DNA from: Paraferrimonas haliotis
GTDB lineage: Bacteria > Pseudomonadota > Gammaproteobacteria > Enterobacterales > Shewanellaceae
Direction of reading: 5' to 3'
Length of the DNA stretch: 64,000 nt
Assembly (NCBI RefSeq): GCF_002282895.1
Contig: NZ_NRRB01000003.1
Location: forward strand, 1 to 64,000
Shown here one piece after another: positions 9,579-20,890 of this stretch. The first letter of the stretch is position 1. Every line of letters starts with the position of its first letter. Position numbers and translations under genes: made by a program. The notes beneath the pieces were generated by a model. That model ran no database searches, was not told the origin of the DNA, and saw nothing but the letters and a program-made list of their open reading frames with translations.

Positions 9579-10163
9579 ATGGCGATTGAATTACCCGCTC
9601 TGCCTTACGCAATGGATGCACTAGAGCCGCATCTCTCAAAAGAAACTCTTGAATATCATTATGGCAAGCATCACAACACCTACGTTGTAAAGTTGAATGG
9701 CCTTATTCCTGGTACTGAGTTTGAAGGTAAATCACTGGAAGACATCGTAAAAACTTCAAGCGGCGGCATTTTTAACAACGCTGCTCAAATTTGGAACCAC
9801 ACCTTCTACTGGAATGGTTTAGCACCAAACGCTGGCGGAGCACCAAGCGGTAGCATTGCTGCAGCCATCGACGCCTCTTTTGGCTCTTTCGATGCGTTTA
9901 AAGCGGCTTTTAATGACAAAGCGGTTAATAACTTTGGTTCGAGCTGGACTTGGTTGGTTAAGAAAGCAGACGGCTCTTTGGACATTGTTAATACCAGCAA
10001 CGCCGCTACCCCGCTTACCGATGATGGCGTCACGCCACTGCTAACCGTGGACCTATGGGAACACGCTTATTACATTGACTATCGCAACTTACGCCCAAGC
10101 TACCTAGACGGCTTCTGGGCTTTGGTGAACTGGTCTTTCGTTGAAGATAACTTCGCAGGCTAA
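9579..10163 (+). CDS. sodB: iron superoxide dismutase
   Basis: 194 residues, usual size. Ligand residues in [22 protein letters not shown] and [11 protein letters not shown] match the Fe/Mn-SOD family; the motif [12 protein letters not shown] and overall similarity favour the Fe type. Cytosolic removal of superoxide. A GGAG Shine-Dalgarno lies shortly before the ATG. Confidence 0.96.
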   Translation: MAIELPALPYAMDALEPHLSKETLEYHYGKHHNTYVVKLNGLIPGTEFEGKSLEDIVKTSSGGIFNNAAQIWNHTFYWNGLAPNAGGAPSGSIAAAIDASFGSFDAFKAAFNDKAVNNFGSSWTWLVKKADGSLDIVNTSNAATPLTDDGVTPLLTVDLWEHAYYIDYRNLRPSYLDGFWALVNWSFVEDNFAG

Positions 10164-10190
10164 TTCATAAGCACTTGCAACCTAAAAATA

Positions 10191-10216
10191 AAAAGGAGCC
10201 AAACGGCTCCTTTTTT
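10191..10216 (+). terminator. terminator of sodB
   Basis: Stem GGAGCC-AAAC-GGCTCC followed by a T-run. The following 230 bases before prkA hold a CCGAGA/TCTCGG hairpin near 10298 but no coding signal that I can see. Confidence 0.85.
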
Positions 10217-10448
10217 CGTATCTAGTGATAAACGCAGAAACATTTTGGGCCTACTAAAGGTCTAATTATTGAAGACTCAAGATGTAAAACTCGGTGACCG
10301 AGACATCTCGGCTTCTAGGATTAGCCACTGAAATAAATAGTGAAATGGTTAGAAAGCCGCGAAATAACGACTAGGATTAAAGAGACAAGGACTGAACGAC
10401 ACAACAACAAAATAGTGCAAGCAGCACCGAACCTTAAGGGGTGACATT

Positions 10449-12383
10449 ATGGGTATTTTCGAACACTATCAATCTCGATTCGAGCAAGCTCGTGAAGAAG
10501 AATACAGCTTGCAGCAATTTTTGGATATTTGTCGCGAGCAACCGGATGCATACGCCCCTGCCGCGCAGCGTTTGCTGCAAGCCATTGGCGAGCCAGAGAT
10601 TATTGATACCTCAAGCGACCCACGCTTATCCCGGATTTTTTCGAATCGCCTTATTGCTCGCTACCCTGCATTTTCTGAGTTTTACGGTATGGAAGAGGCC
10701 ATAGAGCAAATCGTCGCTTACCTAAAACATTCAGCGCAAAATCTCGAAGAATCGAAGCAAATTTTGTACTTGCTCGGGCCGGTTGGTGGCGGTAAATCGT
10801 CGCTTGCAGAAAAGCTTAAAGCCCTAATCCAAAAAATACCCATCTATGTACTGATTGCTAATGGCCAGCGTTCACCGGTTAACGACCATCCATTTTGCCT
10901 TTTTGACGCCCATGAAGACGGCCATTTATTGTCCCAAGAATACGGCATTGATCGTCGCTACTTAAAAAACATAATGTCACCGTGGGCCGCTAAACGCCTT
11001 AAAGAGTTTCAAGGTGACATTAGCCAGTTTAGGGTCGCCAAAGTTAACCCTTCTATATTAGAGCAGATTGCGGTGGCGAAAACCGAGCCTGGCGATGAGA
11101 ATAACCAAGACATCTCCAGTTTGGTGGGTAAAGTGGATATCCGACAACTGGAGCACTTTGCTCAAGACGACCCCGACGCCTACGCGTACTCTGGCGCTTT
11201 ATGCCGCGCCAATCAGGGCTTAATGGAGTTCGTTGAAATGTTTAAAGCCCCCATTAAAGTGCTACATCCTTTGCTCACTGCCACCCAAGAAGGTAACTAC
11301 AATGGCACCGAGGGGCTGTCGGCTTTGCCGTTTAACGGTATTATTTTGGCCCACTCCAACGAATCGGAGTGGCAAACGTTTCGCAACAATAAAAACAATG
11401 AAGCCTTTCTCGATAGAGTTTACATCGTCAAAGTGCCTTACTGTCTGCGCATTAGCGAAGAGCAAAAAATTTATCAAAAGCTGTTAGAGAATTCTGCTCT
11501 GAACAAGGCTCAGTGCGCTCCTGGCACGTTAGAGACCTTGTCGCAATTCTCAGTACTGTCCCGATTAAAAACTCCCGACAACAGCTCCATCTATTCTAAA
11601 ATGCGGGTCTACGATGGTGAAACACTAAAAGACACCGACCCAAAAGCCAAAAGCGTTCAAGAATATCGAGATTATGCCGGTGTCGATGAAGGTATGGACG
11701 GGCTTTCCACCCGCTTTGCTTTTAAGATTTTATCTCGCGTATTTAACTTTGACAGCAGCGAAATTGCAGCCAATCCCGTGCACCTTTTTTACGTACTTGA
11801 AAAACAAATCGAGCAGGAGCAATTTCCCAAGGAAACCTCTGAGCGGTATCTCGAGTTTTTAAAAGGCTATTTAATACCCAAATACGTCGAATTCATTGGT
11901 AAAGAGCTACAAACCGCCTATTTGGAAAGCTACTCTGAGTACGGTCAAAACATCTTTGATCGTTATGTAACCTATGCCGACTTTTGGATCCAAGATCAGG
12001 AATATCGCGACCCTGAAACCGGGCAACTGTTTGACCGAGCGGCGTTAAATTCTGAATTAGAAAAAATTGAGAAGCCGGCTGGCATTAGCAACCCGAAAGA
12101 TTTTCGCAACGAAATCGTTAACTTCGTATTGCGAGCTCGTGCTAACAACGAAGGTAAAAACCCCCGTTGGACCAGCTATGAAAAATTACGCACCGTCATC
12201 GAAACCAAGATGTTCTCTAACACCGAAGAATTGTTACCTGTGATTTCATTTAATGCCAAAACGTCCAGTGAAGATCAAAAGAAACACGATCAGTTCATCG
12301 CTCGCATGATGGATAAAGGGTACACCCAGAAACAAGTACGGCTGTTATCCGAGTGGTATTTACGAGTTAGGAAATCGTCTTAA
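10449..12383 (+). CDS. yeaG: PrkA-type serine protein kinase (YeaG)
   Basis: 644 residues. An N-terminal AAA-like domain carries the P-loop [16 protein letters not shown] (about 114-129), and the C-terminal PrkA kinase-like domain ends [14 protein letters not shown]. YeaG homologues are induced by stress and starvation and, with YeaH, affect survival under nitrogen limitation in E. coli. First gene of the conserved prkA-yeaH-spoVR operon, with a GGGGTG Shine-Dalgarno. Confidence 0.95.
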   Translation: MGIFEHYQSRFEQAREEEYSLQQFLDICREQPDAYAPAAQRLLQAIGEPEIIDTSSDPRLSRIFSNRLIARYPAFSEFYGMEEAIEQIVAYLKHSAQNLEESKQILYLLGPVGGGKSSLAEKLKALIQKIPIYVLIANGQRSPVNDHPFCLFDAHEDGHLLSQEYGIDRRYLKNIMSPWAAKRLKEFQGDISQFRVAKVNPSILEQIAVAKTEPGDENNQDISSLVGKVDIRQLEHFAQDDPDAYAYSGALCRANQGLMEFVEMFKAPIKVLHPLLTATQEGNYNGTEGLSALPFNGIILAHSNESEWQTFRNNKNNEAFLDRVYIVKVPYCLRISEEQKIYQKLLENSALNKAQCAPGTLETLSQFSVLSRLKTPDNSSIYSKMRVYDGETLKDTDPKAKSVQEYRDYAGVDEGMDGLSTRFAFKILSRVFNFDSSEIAANPVHLFYVLEKQIEQEQFPKETSERYLEFLKGYLIPKYVEFIGKELQTAYLESYSEYGQNIFDRYVTYADFWIQDQEYRDPETGQLFDRAALNSELEKIEKPAGISNPKDFRNEIVNFVLRARANNEGKNPRWTSYEKLRTVIETKMFSNTEELLPVISFNAKTSSEDQKKHDQFIARMMDKGYTQKQVRLLSEWYLRVRKSS

Positions 12384-12406
12384 TCAAGCATGAAAGGAGG
12401 TTAATC

Positions 12407-13672
12407 ATGACTACTTTCATCGATCGTCGCTTGAATGCGAAAGGTAAAAGCACAGTTAATCGACAGCGATTCATTAGGCGCTATAAAAACCAGATCAAAC
12501 AGTCGGTTGCCGACGCCGTTACTAAACGCAGCGTGACCGACGTTGACTCTGGCGAAAACGTTAGTGTGCCAGCAAAAGACATACGCCAACCGCATTTTCA
12601 TCAAGGACAAGGCGGTTATCGCCAGCGTATTTATCCGGGTAATGATCAGTTTATCAAAGGCGATCAGCTAGAGCGCCCAGAGCAAGGCGGACAAGGCAGT
12701 GGTGATGGAGATGCCTCTGATAGTGGCGAAGGGCAAGACAACTTCATGTTCGATGTATCTAAAGAAGAATACCTCGATTTGCTTTTTGAAGACTTAGAAC
12801 TGCCTAATTTGGAAGAAAATCAGCTCGACAAACTGATTCAATACAAAACCCATCGAGCTGGATTCACCAACTCGGGTGTACCGGCCAACATCAACATTGT
12901 GCGCAGCTTGCGTGGCTCCCTAGCCCGTCGTACTGCGATGACTGCCTCCAAGCGTCGTCAACTAAAAGTCTTGCAACAGCAATTGCAGGAGTTAGAAAAC
13001 ACCCCTGGCGCCAGCGCCGATGCCATCATCGCGTTGAAGCAACAAATCGCGGCATTAACCAAGCAAATCGCTGCGGTGCCCTTTATTGACACCTTTGATT
13101 TGCGATACAACAACTTCGTTAAGCACCCGGTGCCCACCTCGCAAGCGGTCATGTTTTGCTTGATGGACGTTTCCGGCTCCATGGATCAAGCCACCAAAGA
13201 GATGGCCAAACGCTTTTACATACTCTTGTACCTGTTTCTAACCCGTACCTACGAGAACTTGGACGTGGTGTTTATTCGCCACCACACTCAAGCCAAAGAG
13301 GTTGATGAACAAGAGTTTTTTTATAGCCAAGAAACCGGTGGCACTATCGTCTCCAGCGCCCTTAAGCTGATGCATGAAATTCAACAGCAACGCTACCCAA
13401 GTAACGATTGGAATGTTTACGTTGCGCAGGCGTCCGACGGCGATAACTGGGCAGACGATAGTCCTAACTGTCATCGATGGCTTGAGAAAAAAATACTGCC
13501 TCATGTTCGCTACTTTAGTTACATCGAAATCACTACTCGTGCTCACCAAACCTTATGGCGTGAATACCAAAAACTGGCGCAAACTAACGATCACTTCGCC
13601 ATGCAGCACATAAAAAGTGTGTCGGATATCTATCCGGTGTTCAGAGAGTTGTTTAAGCGTCAAAGCGCCTAA
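12407..13672 (+). CDS. yeaH: YeaH/YhbH family protein, DUF444
   Basis: 421 residues. The basic, Gln/Gly-rich N-terminus is followed by a helical region and a von Willebrand A-like domain with the metal-site motif MDVSGSM (about residue 253). The family always pairs with PrkA kinase. Starts 23 bases after yeaG behind a strong AAGGAGG ribosome site. The molecular role is not established; it may be a partner or target of the kinase. Confidence 0.93.
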   Translation: MTTFIDRRLNAKGKSTVNRQRFIRRYKNQIKQSVADAVTKRSVTDVDSGENVSVPAKDIRQPHFHQGQGGYRQRIYPGNDQFIKGDQLERPEQGGQGSGDGDASDSGEGQDNFMFDVSKEEYLDLLFEDLELPNLEENQLDKLIQYKTHRAGFTNSGVPANINIVRSLRGSLARRTAMTASKRRQLKVLQQQLQELENTPGASADAIIALKQQIAALTKQIAAVPFIDTFDLRYNNFVKHPVPTSQAVMFCLMDVSGSMDQATKEMAKRFYILLYLFLTRTYENLDVVFIRHHTQAKEVDEQEFFYSQETGGTIVSSALKLMHEIQQQRYPSNDWNVYVAQASDGDNWADDSPNCHRWLEKKILPHVRYFSYIEITTRAHQTLWREYQKLAQTNDHFAMQHIKSVSDIYPVFRELFKRQSA

Positions 13673-13683
13673 GGAGTATCAAG

Positions 13684-15189
13684 ATGAGCAATCAACGATT
13701 AAATGATGGCCCAGATTGGACCTTCGAGTTATTGCAAGAGTATTTAAGCGCGATAGAAGAAGCGGCACAGCACTTTGGACTCACCACCTACCCCAACCAA
13801 ATCGAGGTGATTACTGCCGAACAAATGATGGACGCCTATGCCAGCATTGGCATGCCAATTGGCTATAGTCACTGGTCATTTGGGCAAAAGTTCATAGAAA
13901 CCGAACAAGGCTACAAACGTGGGCAAATGGGGCTTGCTTATGAAATTGTCATCAATTCTGATCCGTGCATAGCGTATTTGATGGAAGAAAATACCATCAC
14001 CATGCAAGCACTCGTTATGGCCCACGCCAGTTTTGGCCACAACAGTTTCTTCAAGAACAATTACCTGTTTGAAACCTGGACTGAAGCCGATTCGATCATT
14101 GATTACTTGGTCTTTGCTAGAAACTACATAACCCATTGCGAGCAAACTCATGGTATCGATGCCGTAGAAGAGCTTATAGACTCCTGTCACGCTTTAATGA
14201 ATCAAGGGGTCGACCGATACAAACGACCTGGCAGTTTAAGCTTAAAACAAGAACAGCAACGACAACAGGATCGCGCCGCCTACTTGCAATCTCAGGTCAA
14301 TGATTTGTGGCGCACAGTCCCCAAAAAAGACACGCAACAGGGTGATAGTGCAGAAGCAATATTCCCCGAAGAGCCTCAGGAAAACCTGCTTTATTTCATC
14401 GAAAAAAATGCGCCTTTATTGGAGCCATGGCAACGAGAAATTGTGCGTATTGTGCGCAAGATGGCTCAGTACTTTTACCCACAAAAACAAACTCAAGTCA
14501 TGAACGAAGGTTGGGCAACCTTTTGGCACTACACACTGTTAAACCACATGTACGACCAAGGTCGCCTAAGCGACAAATTTATGATGGAGTTTCTGCACAG
14601 TCACACCAATGTAGTTTATCAGCCCCCTTATAACAGCCCGCATTTTAGCGGCATAAACCCCTATGCATTGGGGTTTAATATGTTTCGTGATATTCGTAGA
14701 ATCTGCGAGCAGCCCACTTCTGAGGATAAACAATGGTTTCCTGACATCGCCGGTAAAGACTGGCTCGAGACCCTGCATTACGCCATGAGAAACTTCAAAG
14801 ATGAAAGCTTTATCAGTCAGTTTTTGTCGCCAAAACTTATACGTGACTTTAAACTGTTCAGCATTATCGACAACGACCAAAAAAGCTTTTTAAATGTGTC
14901 AGATATTCATGACCAATCGGGGTATCGAGCCATTCGCGAAGCTCTGTCGCAGCAATACAATTTGGCCAACTTAGAGCCCAATATTCAAGTTAAGCAAGTG
15001 GATTTACGCGGCGATCGGTCACTCACGTTAGAGTACACGCCCCATAACCGCATCCCTTTAGATGAAAGTGCCATTGACGTACTAAAACATGTGCATAGAT
15101 TGTGGGGGTTCGATGTCAAGCTCACCGAGCAGCGAGAACAGTCATCTACCCTAGTTGCGCAAGTACCAGCGCTGGATGACAAACCATAG
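13684..15189 (+). CDS. SpoVR family protein (YcgB)
   Basis: 501 residues, full length for SpoVR/YcgB. Conserved features include HASFGHNSFFKNNYLF, NEGWATFWHYTLLNHMYDQG and SGINPYALGFNMFRDIRR. The His/Glu-rich helical core resembles a metal-dependent fold, but no biochemical activity is established. It starts 11 bases after yeaH, completing the stress operon; in E. coli the homologue ycgB is elsewhere. Confidence 0.94.
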   Translation: MSNQRLNDGPDWTFELLQEYLSAIEEAAQHFGLTTYPNQIEVITAEQMMDAYASIGMPIGYSHWSFGQKFIETEQGYKRGQMGLAYEIVINSDPCIAYLMEENTITMQALVMAHASFGHNSFFKNNYLFETWTEADSIIDYLVFARNYITHCEQTHGIDAVEELIDSCHALMNQGVDRYKRPGSLSLKQEQQRQQDRAAYLQSQVNDLWRTVPKKDTQQGDSAEAIFPEEPQENLLYFIEKNAPLLEPWQREIVRIVRKMAQYFYPQKQTQVMNEGWATFWHYTLLNHMYDQGRLSDKFMMEFLHSHTNVVYQPPYNSPHFSGINPYALGFNMFRDIRRICEQPTSEDKQWFPDIAGKDWLETLHYAMRNFKDESFISQFLSPKLIRDFKLFSIIDNDQKSFLNVSDIHDQSGYRAIREALSQQYNLANLEPNIQVKQVDLRGDRSLTLEYTPHNRIPLDESAIDVLKHVHRLWGFDVKLTEQREQSSTLVAQVPALDDKP

Positions 15190-15197
15190 TCGGACAT

Positions 15198-15227
15198 AAA
15201 AAAAGCGCCTTGCTAAAGGCGCTTTTT
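15198..15227. terminator. bidirectional terminator between spoVR and fadR
   Basis: A-run, stem AAGCGCCTT-GCTA-AAGGCGCTT and T-run, between convergent genes. Confidence 0.88.
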
Positions 15228-15244
15228 AACATCGAGAACCGCTT

Positions 15245-15964
15245 TTACATGGGCTCTTCGGCAATATCCAACGGCATATTCGCCCGCATTTGTTGCCAAA
15301 TTTTGCCACTTTCCACACCATAATGGTGCATAAGGTCAGGCACTTGCTTGTAGTTGCCTTGTTGGGCCAACTCTGCCAGCGCCAAATAGAACTTTTGAGC
15401 TTCTGCTCGAGCCTGCGGGTGACTAAAGTAATACTCTCCCACTCGGCTATAAAGCCCTTTAAAGCCATTTAGGATAAGAACATAAATTGGGTTGCCGGCT
15501 GCAAACGCAAGTTTATGGTGCAGTTGATAATCAAACTCGGTATAGGCTTGGCTGCTGTCTTCGAGAGTAACGCCCTGAGTAATAAACTGAGCTACTTCTT
15601 CCGATTTGTTACGCACCGCCGTTCTGAAATACATGCTGCTGATTTCTGCACGCGCCGCTAACAGCTGATCCACAAGCTCTGGAACACCGTCTTGGTCCAA
15701 ACGAGCAATGGTTTCTAAAATATTAAGCCCCGAGGTTTCCCAGAAATTGTTCACTCGTGTTGGCTTTCCGTGTTGAATGGTTAACCAACCATCACGGGCC
15801 AGACGCTGCAATACTTCTCTTAGAGTCGTTCGAGTGACACCAATGAGTTCCGACAGTTCTCTTTCGGCAGGTAAGATTGAGCCTGGAGGAAATTTATTTT
15901 CCCAGATTGAACGGACGATGTACTTCTCTGCAAAACTGGCAGGGCCTTTAGCATTAATAATCAT
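15245..15964 (-). CDS. fadR: fatty acid metabolism regulator FadR
   Basis: 239 residues, GntR family. N-terminal winged helix-turn-helix (about 9-74; PAERELSELIGVTRTTLREV), C-terminal acyl-CoA-binding helical bundle. FadR represses beta-oxidation and activates unsaturated fatty acid synthesis, releasing DNA on long-chain acyl-CoA binding. Divergent from nhaB across about 300 bases, as in E. coli and Shewanella. That gap is AT-rich and holds the two promoters; I could not resolve an operator. Confidence 0.96.
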   Translation of the reverse strand: MIINAKGPASFAEKYIVRSIWENKFPPGSILPAERELSELIGVTRTTLREVLQRLARDGWLTIQHGKPTRVNNFWETSGLNILETIARLDQDGVPELVDQLLAARAEISSMYFRTAVRNKSEEVAQFITQGVTLEDSSQAYTEFDYQLHHKLAFAAGNPIYVLILNGFKGLYSRVGEYYFSHPQARAEAQKFYLALAELAQQGNYKQVPDLMHHYGVESGKIWQQMRANMPLDIAEEPM

Positions 15965-16263
15965 GTACCGAGTCTTCTAGTTACTTTTAAGATTTTGACT
16001 GATCATACCAGATAGATTAACAACTAAAAACCGAAAGATTCAGCCAACAAACAAAATAGAAAGCCTCACAAAAAACCATCAGGTGTTGACCAATTGCCGC
16101 TTAATAGCTCGGTATTAATTTTGCAATAATTCGATAAAATTTGCGCTAACTATGACTTAATGCCTAGAGCAGATAAAAAACTACTGCTACAATGCCGCCG
16201 TCAAGTAGATAAGGTTCGTATAAAAAGCGGCCAACGTTTTTTCGAAGCAACGGAGCAACCAAC

Positions 16264-17853
16264 ATGCAAATGTCCATCGGACAGGCATTTATTTCTAACT
16301 TCTTAGGCCAGGCACCTAAGTGGTACAAACTTGCCATCATCGCATTCTTAGTAATTAACCCAGTCATCTTTTATCTCGACCCGTTTATCGCGGGATGGGT
16401 ATTAGTGATTGAGTTTATCTTTACCCTTGCTATGGCGTTAAAATGTTACCCACTGCAGCCCGGTGGTTTGCTTGCCATCCAAGCCGTGGCCATTGGCATG
16501 ACATCTCCCAACATGGTGTTGCATGAAATTCAGGCCAATCTGGAAGTCTTATTACTTCTGGTATTCATGGTTGCCGGTATCTACTTCATGAAGTCGCTGC
16601 TGTTATTCATCTTCACAAAGATGATCACCAAAATCCGCTCGAAAATAGTTCTATCGGTGATGTTTTGCACCGCTTCTGCATTTTTATCAGCATTTCTTGA
16701 TGCGTTAACGGTCATCGCGGTTATTATTGCGGTAGCCGTTGGTTTTTATTCCATCTACCACAAGGTAGCGTCTGGTAAAGACTTTGGCCAACATCACGAT
16801 CACACCGACGATGAAGCTAACCCAGAGCTGCAACGAGAAACCCTCGAAGAATTCCGAGCTTTTCTCAGAAACTTATTAATGCATGCCGGCGTAGGTACTG
16901 CCCTAGGTGGTGTGTGTACCATGGTGGGTGAGCCGCAAAACTTAATCATTGCAGCCCAAGCCAATTGGAACTTCACCGAATTTGCTATTCGCATGGCCCC
17001 GATAACCGTTCCTGTATTTATTATGGGTATTGCTACCTGCATCATTGTCGAGAAAATGAAATGGTTTAGCTACGGCGCCATTTTACCAGACAGTGTTCGC
17101 ACCATTTTGCAAGATTATGCCGCCTATGAAGACGAGCGTCGTACCAACGCCGATAAAGCAAAACTGATTGCACAAGCCCTGATCGGAATTTGGTTGATAG
17201 TCGGCTTGGCTTTGCATTTAGCCTCTGTGGGTTTAATTGGATTAAGCGTAATTATTTTAGCCACCTCGTTCACCGGTGTAATCGAAGAGCATGCCTTAGG
17301 TAAAGCCTTTGAAGAAGCTCTGCCATTTACTGCATTACTAGCGGTATTCTTCGCCATTGTAGGGGTTATCATTGAACAACAACTGTTTACACCAGTCATT
17401 CAAGCCGTGCTGTCGGTGAAAGACGCGAATACTCAGTTGGTGATGTTTTATTTAGCTAACGGTCTGCTGTCGATGGTGAGCGACAACGTCTTTGTAGGCA
17501 CGGTTTATATTAACGAAGTGAAATCAGCGCTGCTCAACGGCCAAATTACTCGCGACCAATTTGACATGTTAGCGGTTGCCATTAACACAGGTACCAACCT
17601 ACCATCCGTGGCAACGCCTAACGGACAAGCCGCTTTCTTGTTCTTGCTGACGTCGGCCCTAGCACCACTGATTCGTTTGTCATACAGTCGGATGGTATGG
17701 ATGGCACTGCCCTACACCATTGTACTGACACTGGTGGGTATGTTTATGATTCAATCGGGCTTGCTTATCGATGCCACCACCTGGCTGCATGAAATGCAAT
17801 TAATTCAGCACCACAGCATTGCTGAAGCGGCTGGAACCGCCGTTACCCACTAA
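16264..17853 (+). CDS. nhaB: Na+/H+ antiporter NhaB
   Basis: 529 residues with about 12 membrane segments and a hydrophilic His/Asp-rich loop near 175-200. Motifs typical of NhaB include [19 protein letters not shown] and [17 protein letters not shown]. It exports sodium in exchange for protons at the inner membrane. The ATG at 16264 follows GGAGCAACC; an in-frame ATG three codons on is possible. Confidence 0.96.
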   Translation: MQMSIGQAFISNFLGQAPKWYKLAIIAFLVINPVIFYLDPFIAGWVLVIEFIFTLAMALKCYPLQPGGLLAIQAVAIGMTSPNMVLHEIQANLEVLLLLVFMVAGIYFMKSLLLFIFTKMITKIRSKIVLSVMFCTASAFLSAFLDALTVIAVIIAVAVGFYSIYHKVASGKDFGQHHDHTDDEANPELQRETLEEFRAFLRNLLMHAGVGTALGGVCTMVGEPQNLIIAAQANWNFTEFAIRMAPITVPVFIMGIATCIIVEKMKWFSYGAILPDSVRTILQDYAAYEDERRTNADKAKLIAQALIGIWLIVGLALHLASVGLIGLSVIILATSFTGVIEEHALGKAFEEALPFTALLAVFFAIVGVIIEQQLFTPVIQAVLSVKDANTQLVMFYLANGLLSMVSDNVFVGTVYINEVKSALLNGQITRDQFDMLAVAINTGTNLPSVATPNGQAAFLFLLTSALAPLIRLSYSRMVWMALPYTIVLTLVGMFMIQSGLLIDATTWLHEMQLIQHHSIAEAAGTAVTH

Positions 17854-17903
17854 ACGACGTCGATAAATCCTTGACCCATGTGAACAAATGGGCAAACTAT
17901 AAG

Positions 17904-17927
17904 AGCGCCATATGGCGCTTTTATTTT
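17904..17927 (+). terminator. terminator after nhaB
   Basis: Palindromic stem AGCGCCATATGGCGCT followed by a T-rich run, 37 bases before dsbB. Read-through into dsbB is possible. Confidence 0.7.
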
Positions 17928-17966
17928 ACCCACCGCCCAACATGCTAAATAGGGAAGTTTACATTG

Positions 17967-18467
17967 ATGTCTTTCACTCAATTTGCTCACAGCCGCAAGT
18001 CTTGGGGAGCATTGCTCGGTTTCGTCGTATTGTTTGAAGCATGCGCCCTAACCTTTCAATACCTGTTCGACTACCAACCTTGTATTATGTGCGTATACCA
18101 GCGTGCGGCACTGCTGGGTATTGGCTTAGCCGCTGTCATTGGCTCAATTAGGCCGGCGCATTGGTTGTGGCGGTCAATCGCGTGGCTTGTATGGTTAATC
18201 GCAGCAACGTGGGGCACTCAAATTGCTCACGAACTGGTGCAATTACAAACCAACCCTTCACCCTTTCATGTCTGCAGCTTTACTCCAGAGTTTTGGTTAC
18301 CCCTTGATCAATGGATGCCGTGGTTGTTACAACCAACCGGTAGCTGTACCGATGAACTGTGGCAATTTGCAGGGCTCACCATGGCGCAATGGACCCGGGT
18401 GATGTTTGCCGGCTTCACCATAGCCGCTGTAGTATTTAGCAAGGCCTGTTTAACATGGAAAAAATAA
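17967..18467 (+). CDS. dsbB: disulfide bond formation protein DsbB
   Basis: 166 residues from the ATG at 17967, chosen over the TTG one codon upstream. Four membrane segments and both redox pairs: CIMC in the first periplasmic loop (FDYQPCIMCVYQR) and the Cys pair HVCSF...GSCTD in the second. DsbB reoxidises DsbA and passes electrons to quinone. Overlaps the next gene by 13 bases. Confidence 0.95.
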   Translation: MSFTQFAHSRKSWGALLGFVVLFEACALTFQYLFDYQPCIMCVYQRAALLGIGLAAVIGSIRPAHWLWRSIAWLVWLIAATWGTQIAHELVQLQTNPSPFHVCSFTPEFWLPLDQWMPWLLQPTGSCTDELWQFAGLTMAQWTRVMFAGFTIAAVVFSKACLTWKK

Positions 18468-19045
18468 GCGACCAAGAAGCACACATCAGCTGGGCTTGGC
18501 TTTTCAGCGAATGGCCGGCCTTTGTTGAGCGGCTAACTGAGTTTGAGCAAGAACTTGGACTAGAGACGCATTCGCTGGAAGTTGATCATTGCGCGCTTCG
18601 AGTAAATCAAACCAACACAGCCGAGCGCCTGCTCGAGTCCTTTGCTCCTTTCGGAAGCATTATCAGCAACAAACCCGTCAACGGTCGTCCTATTGCGCTG
18701 CTAAAGCTAAGCACTGAACTGGTCTATCAACAACGTCGCATTGGCTGCATTGAATTGCCTTTTCCAAGCAATAAACGCTATCCTAATGCCGGTTGGGAGC
18801 ACATCGAAATGGTGGCCAGCAGCTCCGACAGCAGCATGAACGCACTGAGCGCTAGTTGCCAAACCTTAGTGACGAGGTACGTCCCCAACGCGTCAAAGAT
18901 AGGGCAACAAATTCAAGTGAAACACAGCTCTCCCCAAGCCGAAGGTGAGCAATTGCCTAATCCAAGCATCGCCTTCAAAAAAAATGGGGTGTGCATTAAA
19001 CTGCACCCCCATTCGATAATCGATGTCATAAACAGCGAACAATAA
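18455..19045 (+). CDS. YecM-like VOC-fold protein
   Basis: 196 residues. Vicinal oxygen chelate-like fold with candidate metal ligands in LEVDHCALRVNQ (His) and GWEHIEMV (His/Glu). E. coli YecM has the same fold and is of unknown activity. The overlap with dsbB suggests co-transcription. Ends with a HPHSIIDVI segment typical of the group. Confidence 0.85.
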   Translation: MEKISDQEAHISWAWLFSEWPAFVERLTEFEQELGLETHSLEVDHCALRVNQTNTAERLLESFAPFGSIISNKPVNGRPIALLKLSTELVYQQRRIGCIELPFPSNKRYPNAGWEHIEMVASSSDSSMNALSASCQTLVTRYVPNASKIGQQIQVKHSSPQAEGEQLPNPSIAFKKNGVCIKLHPHSIIDVINSEQ

Positions 19046-19052
19046 TTAACGG

Positions 19053-19889
19053 TTATTGTTGTTTTTTGGCCTCGGCAATGGCTTGTTTCATAGGCGGCAC
19101 AATGAGCTGCGGATCGAGGCGCAATTGAAACCAGTTAAGGCGCCAATCTAAGTGCGGCCCGGTTACTCGACCGGTCGCGCCAATTTCCCCAATTTTATCG
19201 CCTGCACTCACTTCCTCACCCACTTCCACCGACAGTTTGCTTAAATGCAAGTACGACGAAGACACTCCATAACCATGGTCGATAATGATGGTACCGCCGG
19301 AATAAAACATATCGGCGTCGGCAACCGTCACCACGCCGTTTGCTGGCGCGACAACAGGGCTTCCAGTAGGGTTAGCTACATCAACACCAAAGTGAGGACG
19401 GCCGGGAACGCCATTGTAAATTCGTTGACTGCCATAAACACCACTAATCCTACCTAAGGCTGGCCATTGAAAATCAGCGCGATAGTCATTCCGGTCACTG
19501 AATTGATTACGAGCTTGATGCACCATTTGGGCATTATCAGACGCTCGGGCGATGTCTTCTTCGCTGGGCTGCATAATGCGCTGAGCAATGCCTTCAATCA
19601 CCTGCTTTTGATAGTCTCTGCTCTCAACGTCAAGAGCAATGGTTTCTACTTCACCATCTGGATGTTCAATCACTAATTGGTGATTACTCTTTGAATCCCG
19701 ATCAAAACCAAAGACAAAGTATCCTTGCTCAGACACCTGCAGTTGCTGATCGTCCAAATGCACTACTGAGTTGGGCGTTGTTTGTCCACGCACCAATGCC
19801 CCTTGGATCATTTCTCCCTGAAGCAACGTTTCTGCAAAAACACTGGCATTTGTGCACAGTGCCACTAACCCAACTATCCATTTATTCAT
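19053..19889 (-). CDS. M23 family metallopeptidase (LytM domain)
   Basis: 278 residues. Signal peptide (about 1-19), an N-terminal beta domain, and a C-terminal peptidase domain with the HxxxD motif in PHFGVDVANPTGSPV, YLHLSKL and a third motif GPHLDWRLNWFQ. The third motif reads HLDW instead of the more usual HLHW, a variant I believe occurs in gammaproteobacterial homologues. Predicted periplasmic peptidoglycan endopeptidase. Ends a two-gene minus-strand unit with the PTPS-like gene, 2 bases apart. Confidence 0.9.
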   Translation of the reverse strand: MNKWIVGLVALCTNASVFAETLLQGEMIQGALVRGQTTPNSVVHLDDQQLQVSEQGYFVFGFDRDSKSNHQLVIEHPDGEVETIALDVESRDYQKQVIEGIAQRIMQPSEEDIARASDNAQMVHQARNQFSDRNDYRADFQWPALGRISGVYGSQRIYNGVPGRPHFGVDVANPTGSPVVAPANGVVTVADADMFYSGGTIIIDHGYGVSSSYLHLSKLSVEVGEEVSAGDKIGEIGATGRVTGPHLDWRLNWFQLRLDPQLIVPPMKQAIAEAKKQQ

Positions 19890-19891
19890 TG

Positions 19892-20776
19892 TTATGTTTC
19901 ACCAATTTGGCAAAAGGCAATTGCGCCCTTTCCGATACCCTCGTAAGCAACCACTTCGACATTTTTATAATGATTCAGTTCCGCGGTTTGTTGGGCCATG
20001 TATTGCGCCAGTAATTCCACGGTTGTGTCGGTCGGTATAATGTCACATATTGCCATTGGGATCGCTAATTGAAAACACCCTTGCGGTGCCTGATAACAAA
20101 AGCCATAGTGACTGTTAACGCTCGCCTCACATTGACTTGAAAGGGTTAACGACTCTAACGCCACTAAATCTTCTTCACTGCCAAGGTAGCGATCTTGCCA
20201 ACGATTCGCCCAATAGCGCTCCATGGCTTCGCTGCGAACTTTATTTAAATAAACTTCTACCGGGCTACGATGACCGTGAGCAATGCGTTGACAATTACCG
20301 TCGTGACGCTTTAAACCGTGGCTGTAATGATAATAAGGTGTTGCCAAGTGTTCGGCTCTAAAACTCAACTCAAGATCCAGCACATTGGTGGGCAACGCTT
20401 CCAATAAAGGCGCTGTTAAATACTCAACAACGGCCGCTTCATCAATGCGCTCGTTCGGAATTAAGGCGTAGGCTTGAGCTGGGCACGACAAATAGATATC
20501 ACCTTTTTCGGTTTCGAAATCTACCCAAACCGTCTGCCCTTTTTGCTGCCAACGACAACTGGCCGATGAAGTGGGTACCAATAAACGATGGTCCACCAGC
20601 TCATCAATAACTTGTTTGATGCGCTTTTTCACTTTAGAAAAATCCAGCACCATATTTTGCTCATCCAACCCACCGGTTAGCGTGACATCAACACTCCAGC
20701 TTTCCCCTACCATGCCTCTTTTAGGGCATAAATAAGAAAAATCGGCGACGGTTAGATCCTTAACAAATAACTTCAA
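19892..20776 (-). CDS. two-domain 6-pyruvoyl-tetrahydropterin synthase-like protein
   Basis: 294 residues, twice the size of a QueD subunit. Domain 1 (about 1-115) has VDVTLTGGLDEQNMVLDFSKVK, a PTPS-like pattern without clear zinc histidines. Domain 2 (about 120-290) has a zinc site: the histidine in SFRAEHLA plus HGH in RIAHGHRSPVEVYL, and a terminal Glu in VEVVAYEGIGKGA. The family resembles 6-carboxytetrahydropterin synthase (queuosine pathway), but the fused form may act on another substrate. No queuosine genes are adjacent. Confidence 0.8.
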   Translation of the reverse strand: MKLFVKDLTVADFSYLCPKRGMVGESWSVDVTLTGGLDEQNMVLDFSKVKKRIKQVIDELVDHRLLVPTSSASCRWQQKGQTVWVDFETEKGDIYLSCPAQAYALIPNERIDEAAVVEYLTAPLLEALPTNVLDLELSFRAEHLATPYYHYSHGLKRHDGNCQRIAHGHRSPVEVYLNKVRSEAMERYWANRWQDRYLGSEEDLVALESLTLSSQCEASVNSHYGFCYQAPQGCFQLAIPMAICDIIPTDTTVELLAQYMAQQTAELNHYKNVEVVAYEGIGKGAIAFCQIGET

Positions 20777-20890
20777 TTAAACGCTCCTGGGCAGAGAAAC
20801 AGTCCACCCTAATATGTATTCACGGTGTGATTGGGTTATTATATGTCAGTGACACCCTTAGCTGAAATTAAAATAATCATTAGGTACAGC

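Noticed and set aside
19053-19889. HLDW instead of HLHW as evidence for a dead M23 peptidase
   Set aside because: This variant appears usual in related gammaproteobacterial proteins, and the other motifs are intact.
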